DNA from: Microbaculum sp051390635
GTDB taxonomy: Bacteria > Pseudomonadota > Alphaproteobacteria > Rhizobiales > Tepidamorphaceae
Reading direction: 5' to 3'
Assembly: GCF_051390635.1 (NCBI RefSeq)
Contig: NZ_JBPODT010000001.1
Coordinates: 124,001 to 188,000 of the forward strand
DNA: 64,000 bases
Notes under the pieces: generated by a model
Databases searched by the model: none
Seen by the model: only the letters and a program-made list of their open reading frames with translations
What the model was told of the DNA's origin: nothing
Program-made: the position numbers and the translations under genes
In this document: positions 54,438-64,000 of the stretch, piece after piece
Layout: every line of letters begins with the position of its first letter
Numbering within the stretch: the stretch's first letter is position 1

Positions 54438-54869
54438 CTAGGCCACGTAAAGGGCCCGTTGGCGCTGCTTTTGCCAGCCGGGCGAGCAGATGACCGTGAC
54501 GATGAATCGCCACGACCCGCCTTCCTTGCGCAGCACGTAGTGCGCATCGACGACCTCGATCGACGAGCCGTCGCTGCGCAGGCGTCTGATGTTGCGGGCA
54601 TCCGCAATCGCCATCCCCTCGCCGCTGGGGCGCACAGTCAAGCTGTCGTAGACGGAATGGCTGAAGCCTTCGTCGATCAGGCGCGCGAACAGATCCTCGA
54701 GCATCGCGATCTTGGCCGCGCGGTCCGGCAGGTTGAATGACATTTTCGAATGCATGAAAAGGGCCGGCTCTGTATGGAAGTCGGCCATGGCGCCGAAATC
54801 CCGGGCATTCCAGGCGGCAATATAGCGGTCGTAAAAGGCCTGTATTTCGGCCCTAACGGCGTCCGTCAT
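54438..54869 (-). CDS. NTF2-like (SnoaL/DUF4440-type) protein
   Basis: 143 residues. The NTF2-like cone fold is suggested by an early helix (VRAEIQAFYDRYIAAWNARDFGAM, near 5-28), the strand PALFMHSKMSFN (near 34-45), and a terminal antiparallel sheet (HYVLRKEGGSWRFIVTVI near 109-126). Function unknown. Start ATG 54869 with GGAGG upstream. Convergent with the TRIC gene. Confidence 0.8.
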   Translation of the reverse strand: MTDAVRAEIQAFYDRYIAAWNARDFGAMADFHTEPALFMHSKMSFNLPDRAAKIAMLEDLFARLIDEGFSHSVYDSLTVRPSGEGMAIADARNIRRLRSDGSSIEVVDAHYVLRKEGGSWRFIVTVICSPGWQKQRQRALYVA

Positions 54870-55011
54870 CGCGGGCCTCCTTTACTGGTGCAATTCCGGT
54901 CCCCGTCTTCTTAACAATAGCACAAATTTAGCCGGCGCCATACCGGCAGGGTGCCATGGAAGCGGGTGTCGGGTCGCGCAGGGCGATCGCAAAGGCGCGG
55001 AATCCGCCGCT

Positions 55012-56256
55012 CTAACCGAACCTCTGGACCGAATAGGGCGCCGGGTCGACCACGGGTGTCTGCCCGCAGATCATCTCCGCCAGCAGACGCCCGCTGATCG
55101 GCCCGAGCGTCAAGCCGAGATGGGCGTGGCCGAAGTCGAGCCAGAGGCCTGAATGCCTCGGCGCCGGGCCGATGACGGGGACGGAATCGGGAAAAGACGG
55201 CCGCCGCCCCATCCAGGGGTCGTGCTCCAGCGGCCGTTCGATCGGCAGCAGTTCGCGGGCACGGGGCTCGACGCGCGCGAGCTGGACCGGGGTCGCCGGC
55301 GCGTCGCGCTCGGCGAACTCGATGCCGGTGGTCACGCGCAGGCCGGCGGCCATCGACGAGGCGGCATAGCCATAGGCGAGATCGACGACCGGGCGGTTGA
55401 GACCGCCGTCGCCGGAAGGGTTGTAATGCATGTGGTAGCCGCGCTTGACCGCGAACGGCAGCCGGTAGCCGAGCGGGTCGAGCAGGTCCATAGACCACGG
55501 CCCGAGCGCCACGACGATCTCGCGGGCAGCAATGGCGCCGTTGTCGGTCTCGACCGTCCAGCCGTCGGCATCCGGCACCAGCCGGTCCACCCTGTGCTGC
55601 AGAATCTCGCCGCCGGTCGTCGCAAACAGCCGCGCATAGGCCTTCACGGTGGCACCCGGATCGGTCAGCGAGGCGATGTCGTGCCACAGCTCGGCCTTCC
55701 TGAAGACCGGCTTCAGGTGCGGCTCCAGCTCGCGCGCCTCGTTGACGTCCAGCACGGTGAACCTGTGCCCGGATTCACGGGCGACTTCGCGCTCCAGCGC
55801 GGCGGCGTCGAACTGCGCCTCGGTGCGATAGACCTGCAGCCAGCCGTTCTCGCGCAACAGGGTGTCGACGCCGGCCTCGCGGATCAACGCCTTGTGCTCG
55901 GGGATGGCATGGGCGAGCAGCGCCATCACGGCCGCCCCGTTCGTGCGCAGCCTGGCCTCGGTCGAATTGGCGTAGAGCTGCAACAGCCAGGGCACGAGCT
56001 TCGGCATGGCGCGCCAGTGAAAATACATCTCGGACCGGTCGTTGAGACCGTATCGCAACAGCTTCAGCGGGTTGCGCGGCATGGCGATCGGCACGTAGGT
56101 GCCACCCTCGATCACGCCGGTGTTGCCGTAGGAGGTTTCCTCGCCGGGGTCGCGCCGGTCGATCAGCGTGACCGCGCGGCCGCGCCTTTGCAGATGCAGC
56201 GCCGCCGAAACGCCGACGACGCCCGCGCCGACGACCACGATGTCCCGTTCGGCCAT
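55012..56256 (-). CDS. FAD-dependent D-amino acid dehydrogenase-like oxidoreductase
   Basis: 414 residues from ATG 56256; a longer in-frame reading upstream is not protein-like and overlaps the purB leader. Dinucleotide fold IVVVGAGVVGVSAALHL (near 5-21) and IDRRDPGEETSYGNTG (near 32-47); later GYHMHYNPSGDG near 276 and a terminal FDFGHAHLGLTLGPISG-like block (near 380) that closes the FAD site as in DadA. Oxidises D-amino acids or similar amines in the membrane; the exact substrate is unclear. Divergent from purB across 244 nt. Confidence 0.9.
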   Translation of the reverse strand: MAERDIVVVGAGVVGVSAALHLQRRGRAVTLIDRRDPGEETSYGNTGVIEGGTYVPIAMPRNPLKLLRYGLNDRSEMYFHWRAMPKLVPWLLQLYANSTEARLRTNGAAVMALLAHAIPEHKALIREAGVDTLLRENGWLQVYRTEAQFDAAALEREVARESGHRFTVLDVNEARELEPHLKPVFRKAELWHDIASLTDPGATVKAYARLFATTGGEILQHRVDRLVPDADGWTVETDNGAIAAREIVVALGPWSMDLLDPLGYRLPFAVKRGYHMHYNPSGDGGLNRPVVDLAYGYAASSMAAGLRVTTGIEFAERDAPATPVQLARVEPRARELLPIERPLEHDPWMGRRPSFPDSVPVIGPAPRHSGLWLDFGHAHLGLTLGPISGRLLAEMICGQTPVVDPAPYSVQRFG

Positions 56257-56500
56257 GACATGTTTCCCCGGGGCTGGCCCGCTTCTCTTGAAACGGGCGG
56301 CCAACACCTCTAACGCAGCGTCACCGCGCCTACAATGGGTCTGGCCGGGAGAGAGCGCCCCGCCGGGCGCCGGCCCGACGTCATCGCCGTCCCTGATCGT
56401 TATCCCCGATCGCAGTCCCCGATCCCCTCCCTGGTCGTTGAGACCATCGGACATTCCTGTTAAAGACCGCGCTTCCGTATCACCACACGAAAAAGAGCCG

Positions 56501-57808
<1,308 letters not shown>

Positions 57809-57848
57809 CGCCGCTACTGGCAGGCCGGACCTTCCTTCTGCCGGGCAA

Positions 57849-57923
57849 TCCCGCGAAAGCGGGAATCCCCCTGCCGTTTCACGCTAACGGGCCAGATACA
57901 GCGATCCCCGCCTACGCGGGGAT
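57849..57923. repeat. Two palindromic intergenic repeats
   Basis: TCCCGC-GAAA-GCGGGA (57849-57864) and ATCCCCGC-CTAC-GCGGGGAT (57904-57923), 39 bp apart. Both match the pattern of dispersed palindromes common between genes in alphaproteobacteria. The first has a GNRA tetraloop, so an RNA-level role is possible. Neither is followed by a T-run. Confidence 0.75.
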
Positions 57924-57949
57924 GAGCGGAAGGGGGCGGAACCGAAACG

Positions 57950-57975
57950 AAAACGGCCCGGGAAATCCCGGGCCG
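57950..57975 (-). terminator. Rho-independent terminator for the zeta subunit gene
   Basis: On the minus strand CGGCCCGGG, ATT or so as loop, CCCGGGCCG and then TTTT. It lies 36 nt downstream of the DUF1476 stop. Confidence 0.8.
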
Positions 57976-58010
57976 CTCGAAATCCGCTTACGTCGCTGGA
58001 AGTCAGGCGC

Positions 58011-58334
58011 TCAGCCTTCTTTCTGGAGCTGCTCCATCGCCGTCACCATCAGCTCATCCATGGTGCGGCGGATCTGGTGATCGGACTGCTCGACGCCGGC
58101 CGTGTCGAAATCACCGCGGACCTTTCGGAATACGTCCTCGTCACCGGCTTCCTCGAAATCGGCGACCACAACTTCCTTGGCATAGGCTTCGGCGGCGTCG
58201 CCGGTCTTGCCGAGCTTTTCCGCGGCCCACAGGCCCAGCAGCTTGTTGCGCCGCGCTTCTGCCTTGAAACGCATTTCCTCGTCGTGCGCGAACTTCTCCT
58301 CGAAACCCTTCTTGCGCCTCTCGAATTCCGACAT
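58011..58334 (-). CDS. atpZ: F1Fo-ATPase inhibitor subunit zeta (DUF1476)
   Basis: 107 residues, all-helical. The family blocks are clear: FEEKFAHDEEMRFKAEARRNKLLGLWAAEKLG split over 11-42 and VVADFEEAGDEDVFRKVRGDF near 56-76. In Paracoccus the N-terminus of zeta inserts into F1 and blocks ATP hydrolysis; the same role is expected. Sits between purB and purC in opposite direction, an arrangement frequent in this order. Start ATG 58334. Confidence 0.92.
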   Translation of the reverse strand: MSEFERRKKGFEEKFAHDEEMRFKAEARRNKLLGLWAAEKLGKTGDAAEAYAKEVVVADFEEAGDEDVFRKVRGDFDTAGVEQSDHQIRRTMDELMVTAMEQLQKEG

Positions 58335-58641
58335 TCATGCCTCCAATTGAAAAGCGCTCAACCAGCGCCCGGCGGGCCAAGCCCGACAGCTCAAAACCGA
58401 GCCTTGCATACTCGTCCGCCCCCCCCAAATCAACTGCGCCGATGGCCCGATCGGTACGGTTTTCGACCCGCGATCATCTGCCGCCGCGCGCGCGTTGTAT
58501 CGCCGGGTCGGATCGGATAGGGTGCGCGCCACTTTCCGGACGAATCCGCCATGATGGTGCGTCCGTTTCTTCGGTAACATGTAAGGGCTCGGTGCCGCCC
58601 AAGTCGAGGGTGCCACGTTTCCTATGACAGGTCTGATACGA
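58335..58641. other. Intergenic region between atpZ and purC
   Basis: 307 nt between two divergent genes. It should hold the promoters of atpZ (minus) and the purC operon (plus). No gene or strong hairpin was seen, and I could not assign promoter boxes with confidence. Confidence 0.5.
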
Positions 58642-59406
58642 ATGAACCGCCGCCGCAGAGTCTACGAAGGCAAGGCCAAGATCCTCTATGAGGGACCCGA
58701 ACCGGGAACGCTCGTCCAACACTTCAAGGACGACGCCACGGCCTTCAACAAGAAGAAACACGCCCAGATCGAGGGCAAGGGTGTGCTCAACAACCGGATT
58801 TCCGAGCACATCTTCCAGCATCTGAACGAGATCGGCGTACCGACCCACTTCATCCGGCGGCTCAACATGCGCGAGCAGTTGATCCGCGAGGTCGAGATCA
58901 TCCCGCTCGAGGTCGTGGTCCGCAACGTCGCCGCCGGCTCGCTGTCGCAGCGCCTGGGCATCGACGAGGGCACGCAGCTGCCCCGCTCGATCATCGAGTT
59001 CTATTACAAGAACGACGAGCTCAACGACCCGATGGTCGCCGAGGAGCACATCACCGCGTTCGGCTGGGCCAGCCCGCAGGAGATCGACGACATCATGTCG
59101 CTGGCCCTGCGCGTCAACGACTTCCTCACCGGCCTGTTCCTCGGCGCCGGCATCCGCCTCGTCGACTTCAAGATCGAGTTCGGCCGCCTGTACGAGGGCG
59201 ACATGATGCGCATCGTGCTCGCCGACGAGATCAGCCCGGATTCCTGCCGCCTGTGGGACATCCAGTCGGGCGACAAGCTCGACAAGGACCGGTTCCGCCG
59301 CGACATGGGCGGCCTCGTCGAGGCCTATCAGGAAGTCGCACGGCGGCTGGGCATCATGGTCGGCAACGAGCCGAACGTGCCGCGCGGCCCGGTTCTGGTG
59401 CAGTAA
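58642..59406 (+). CDS. purC: SAICAR synthase
   Basis: 254 residues from ATG 58642, where it reads MNRRRRVYEGKAKILYEG; an in-frame ATG six codons earlier is possible. Family blocks FKDDATAFNKKK (near 32), NRISEHIFQHLNEIGVPTHF split near 52-71, PLEVVVRNVAAGSLSQRLG (near 90-108) and DFKIEFGR (near 174). Converts CAIR and Asp to SAICAR. Opens the purC-purS-fkbM-purQ-gst-purL run. Confidence 0.96.
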   Translation: MNRRRRVYEGKAKILYEGPEPGTLVQHFKDDATAFNKKKHAQIEGKGVLNNRISEHIFQHLNEIGVPTHFIRRLNMREQLIREVEIIPLEVVVRNVAAGSLSQRLGIDEGTQLPRSIIEFYYKNDELNDPMVAEEHITAFGWASPQEIDDIMSLALRVNDFLTGLFLGAGIRLVDFKIEFGRLYEGDMMRIVLADEISPDSCRLWDIQSGDKLDKDRFRRDMGGLVEAYQEVARRLGIMVGNEPNVPRGPVLVQ

Positions 59407-59437
59407 CGGCCCCGACAACAGGAAAATACCCGCCATC

Positions 59438-59677
59438 ATGAAGGCACGCGTCACCGTCACCCTGAAGAACGGCGTCCTCGATCCGCAGGGCAAGGCCATC
59501 CAGCACGCCCTCTCCTCCCTCGGCTTCTCGGGCGTCGAGGACGTGCGCCAGGGCAAGCTGATCGAGCTCGAGCTGTCGGGCAGCGACCGGGAGAAGGCCA
59601 GGGCCGAGCTGGAAGCCATGTGCGAGAAGCTGCTCGCCAACACCGTCATCGAGAACTACTCGATCGAGCTGGTGTAG
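59438..59677 (+). CDS. purS: FGAM synthase subunit PurS
   Basis: 79 residues, the full length. KARVTVTLKNGVLDPQGKAI (residues 2-21), then LGFSGVEDVRQGKLIELEL and a terminal YSIELV. PurS bridges PurQ and PurL in the three-subunit FGAM synthase. Starts at ATG 59438; 31 nt after purC, 35 nt before fkbM. Confidence 0.96.
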   Translation: MKARVTVTLKNGVLDPQGKAIQHALSSLGFSGVEDVRQGKLIELELSGSDREKARAELEAMCEKLLANTVIENYSIELV

Positions 59678-59712
59678 GGCCGGGCCGCACGCGGAAACGT
59701 TTCGGGCACAAG

Positions 59713-60453
59713 ATGGCAAGTTCGCTCGGCCGGATCTGGAAGAAGCACATCCGACCCTTCGTCCCGTTCCCGAAGCAGAAGACTTTGAAACTGTGGTTTC
59801 CGCCGTTCCATGACCGCAACGTCGCCCATCTGATCAACCGGCACCGGGTCGATCTGGTGCTCGACGTCGGCGCCAATACCGGCCAGTACGCCCGCCGCCT
59901 GCGCGCGTCCGGCTACAAGGGCCGCATCCTGTCGTTCGAGCCGCTGATGGAAGCCTGGACCCAGGCCGCGGCCCAGGCCGCCCAGGACCCGCTCTGGGAC
60001 ATGGCGCCGCCGATGGCGCTGGCCGCCGAAGGTGGCACGGCGGCGCTGAATGTGTGCCGCGACACCTCCCTCACCTCGCTGCAAAGGCCGCTCGACGGCG
60101 TCGGCCCCGAGGGACTGGCGGTGGAGCGCATCGAGACGGTAGACTGCCGCAGCCTCGACGAGGCGGCCGCCGAGGCGCTGTCGAAGGCCGAACGCCCGTT
60201 TCTCAAGATCGATGTGCAGGGTTTCGAGAAGCCGGTACTCGCCGGCGCAGAGGAAACGCTGGCGCGCTGCGTCGGCATCCAGATCGAATTGTCGCTCGAT
60301 CCGCTCTACGAAGGCGAGCCGGACTATCTGGAGATCCTGAGCGATCTCGAATCCCGCGGCTTCCACCTCGCCTTCACCCTGCCGGTCCAGAGCAAGCAGA
60401 AGCTCGGGCCCATGGACCAGTTCGACGGGCTGTTGTTCCGGCGAGAGGCCTGA
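59713..60453 (+). CDS. FkbM-family methyltransferase inside the purine operon
   Basis: 246 residues from ATG 59713. SAM motif LVLDVGANTGQYARRLRA (near 47-64), ILSFEPL (near 74), FLKIDVQGFEKPVLAGAEET (near 163-182, FkbM hallmark) and IQIELSL. No purine-pathway role is known for this family. It lies in the normally close purS-purQ pair, in the same direction and with 35 and 80 nt to its neighbours, so it is most likely carried on the purine transcript. Codon use looks like that of its neighbours. Confidence 0.88.
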   Translation: MASSLGRIWKKHIRPFVPFPKQKTLKLWFPPFHDRNVAHLINRHRVDLVLDVGANTGQYARRLRASGYKGRILSFEPLMEAWTQAAAQAAQDPLWDMAPPMALAAEGGTAALNVCRDTSLTSLQRPLDGVGPEGLAVERIETVDCRSLDEAAAEALSKAERPFLKIDVQGFEKPVLAGAEETLARCVGIQIELSLDPLYEGEPDYLEILSDLESRGFHLAFTLPVQSKQKLGPMDQFDGLLFRREA

Positions 60454-60533
60454 CAAATGGAACGCGCTGTGCCATTGATGCCCCACGTTTCCCTGAACCG
60501 ACTCGTTTTGCCTGCCGCGCCCAGGAAGCCCGC

Positions 60534-61229
60534 ATGAAATCCGCCATTGTCCTCTTCCCCGGCATCAACCGCGAGCGCGACATGGCGCGCGCGCTGGAAA
60601 TCGCCGGCGGCCACAAGCCGGCCATCGTCTGGCACAAGGAAACCGAGCTGCCGGACGTCGACCTGGTCGTCATTCCCGGCGGCTTCTCCTACGGCGACTA
60701 TCTGCGCTGCGGCGCGATCGCCGCACGCTCGCCGATCATGCGCGACGTCATCGCCAGGGCCGAGGCCGGCGTCACCGTGCTCGGTGTCTGCAACGGCTTC
60801 CAGGTGCTGACCGAGACGGGCCTGCTGCCCGGCGCGCTGATGCGCAACGCCCATCTGAAGTTCGTCTGCAGGGACGTGCACCTGCGCGTGGAAACGACCG
60901 GCACCCGCTTCACCAGCGCCTATGAACAGGGCCAGGTGATCCGCGTTCCCGTCGCTCACGGCGACGGCAACTATTTCGCCGACGACGAGACGCTGAAGCG
61001 GATCGAGGGCGACGGGCGCGTGGTGTTCCGCTACTGCGACGCCGACGGCGCGGTGACCGGTGAGGCCAACCCGAATGGCTCGATCGGCAACATCGCCGGC
61101 GTGCGCAATGGCCGCGGCAACGTGCTCGGCCTGATGCCGCACCCCGAGGACCATGTGGAAGATGTCCAGGGCTCGACCGACGGCCTCGGCATCTTCCGGA
61201 GCATGGTCGCGGCGCTGGAGACCGCCTGA
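60534..61229 (+). CDS. purQ: FGAM synthase glutaminase subunit PurQ
   Basis: 231 residues. Class I glutaminase: VIPGGFSYGDYLRCGAIAA (near 45-63), nucleophile Cys in VLGVCNGFQVL (near 86), and His-x-Glu in LMPHPEDH (near 204). Releases ammonia from Gln for PurL. Starts at ATG 60534; an earlier in-frame ATG lies inside the fkbM gene. Confidence 0.96.
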   Translation: MKSAIVLFPGINRERDMARALEIAGGHKPAIVWHKETELPDVDLVVIPGGFSYGDYLRCGAIAARSPIMRDVIARAEAGVTVLGVCNGFQVLTETGLLPGALMRNAHLKFVCRDVHLRVETTGTRFTSAYEQGQVIRVPVAHGDGNYFADDETLKRIEGDGRVVFRYCDADGAVTGEANPNGSIGNIAGVRNGRGNVLGLMPHPEDHVEDVQGSTDGLGIFRSMVAALETA

Positions 61230-61253
61230 TGCGCGCGGCCACGGAGGCCTGGT

Positions 61254-61913
61254 ATGGCCGGTGAACCCGGCGCGGGCGTCACCCTCTACGGTGCCCCCTA
61301 CTCCGTCTATGTCCGGATCGCCACGATGGCGCTTCTCGAGAAGGGCGTGGCGTACGACCAGGACCCCGTCGATATCTTCTCCGCGGGCGCTGAGACCGAG
61401 GCCTACCTGGCGCTCAATCCCTTCGGCAGGATCCCGGCGCTGAAACACGGCGACTTCGTGCTCTACGAGACCCAGGCCATCACCCGCTACATCGACGAGG
61501 CCTTCGACGGCCCCGCCCTGCAGCCGCAGGCGCCGACGGCGCGCGCCCGCATGGCCCAGGTCATCGGCATCGTCGATGCCGTCGCCTACCGCACCCTCGT
61601 CTGGGACGTCTACGTCGCCCATACCGCCCGGTCCAAGGGCGAAGGCGCCGAGCATGACGCCCGGATTTCCGCCGCGCTCCCGCTGGCGACCACCTGTCTT
61701 GCCGAGTTCGACCGGCTTCTCGACCGCCGGCCCTGTTTCGGCGGCGACCGGCCAGGTCTCGCCGATTTGCATGCGGCCCCGGTCTTCGGCTATTTCCGCA
61801 CCGTTCCCGAGGCTCAACAGCTTCTTGACCGTTTCCCCGGCCTGCAGGACTGGTGGGCGACCATCAGCGCCCGCGACAGTTGGCGCGTGGCGTCGGCCGG
61901 CGATACGGATTAA
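61254..61913 (+). CDS. Glutathione S-transferase family protein
   Basis: 219 residues. Thioredoxin-like N-terminal domain with YGAPYSVYVRIATMALLEKG (near 9-28), NPFGRIPALKHGDFVLYETQAI split over 53-74 (cis-Pro and the Glu-Thr/Ser pair that bind glutathione), and a helical C-terminal domain from about 90. Catalytic residue near the N-terminus is Ser12 or Tyr9. It starts at ATG 61254 after GGAGG, between purQ and purL, and is presumably co-transcribed. Substrate unknown. Confidence 0.9.
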   Translation: MAGEPGAGVTLYGAPYSVYVRIATMALLEKGVAYDQDPVDIFSAGAETEAYLALNPFGRIPALKHGDFVLYETQAITRYIDEAFDGPALQPQAPTARARMAQVIGIVDAVAYRTLVWDVYVAHTARSKGEGAEHDARISAALPLATTCLAEFDRLLDRRPCFGGDRPGLADLHAAPVFGYFRTVPEAQQLLDRFPGLQDWWATISARDSWRVASAGDTD

Positions 61914-61944
61914 GGGCGAACCAGGACCTTACGGCTTTCACGAC

Positions 61945-64000
<2,056 letters not shown>

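Overview
The window is GC-rich and gene-dense and reads as alphaproteobacterial, most likely Hyphomicrobiales (Rhizobiales). Pointers are the F1Fo-ATPase zeta inhibitor gene (DUF1476) beside purB and purC, an usg gene, DUF1194 and DUF6867 genes, a form II cox-type molybdenum hydroxylase cluster, and an Anbu protease operon. This taxonomic placing is inference from gene content; no rRNA gene is present.

Layout. 1-4805 (+): the end of a tightly packed biosynthetic operon: carbamoyltransferase (cut by the window edge), DUF6445 dioxygenase-like protein, haem-oxygenase-like diiron oxidase (HDO), cytochrome P450 and FkbM methyltransferase. 4900-5229 (-): a tRNA-Leu(UAA) gene split inside its anticodon by a 241-nt group I intron. 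5327-9829: housekeeping genes (mgtC-like, gpt, cinA-like, sfsA, fkbM-like, map). 9833-18129: radC, cut in two by a 7.6-kb lower-GC integrative element (about 10229-17837). The element carries a HUH-type Rep, a Rap1a/Tai-like immunity protein, a small secreted protein, a serine recombinase, a Sel1 protein with an A7 frameshift site, a porin-like outer-membrane protein, a small winged-helix protein and a tyrosine integrase.

18290-22341 (+): the Anbu operon (circularly permuted ATP-grasp, alpha-E, transglutaminase, Anbu). 22354-23723 (-): an EamA transporter and usg. 23874-33942 (-): coxG, coxS, coxL, coxM, a MoxR ATPase, a CoxE-type VWA protein, two half-size XdhC proteins separated by a LysE exporter, and a fused MoCo-binding/nucleotidyltransferase. 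Together these encode a form II CO-dehydrogenase-like molybdenum hydroxylase and its maturation factors. 34071-36605 (+): pcaB, pcaD and pcaC of the beta-ketoadipate pathway, followed by an XRE regulator and a TRAP transporter (37314-40371). 40509-46102 (+): a complete branched-chain amino acid ABC transporter with a DUF6867 membrane protein, closed by a strong terminator.

46163-56256: DUF1194, an XRE-cupin regulator coupled to a GNAT acetyltransferase, a DmpA-type P1 peptidase, an indolepyruvate ferredoxin oxidoreductase with a divergent Lrp regulator, a TRIC-family channel, an NTF2-like protein and a DadA-like oxidoreductase. 56501-64000: the purine genes purB, purC, purS, purQ and purL (cut by the right edge), with atpZ on the other strand, an fkbM gene between purS and purQ, and a GST gene between purQ and purL.

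The best candidates for something undescribed are the left-hand oxidative cluster, the intron-containing tRNA-Leu, and the radC-splitting element, which appears to give the RadC catalytic domain a new start codon. All family calls are from reading motifs by eye; no database search was run.
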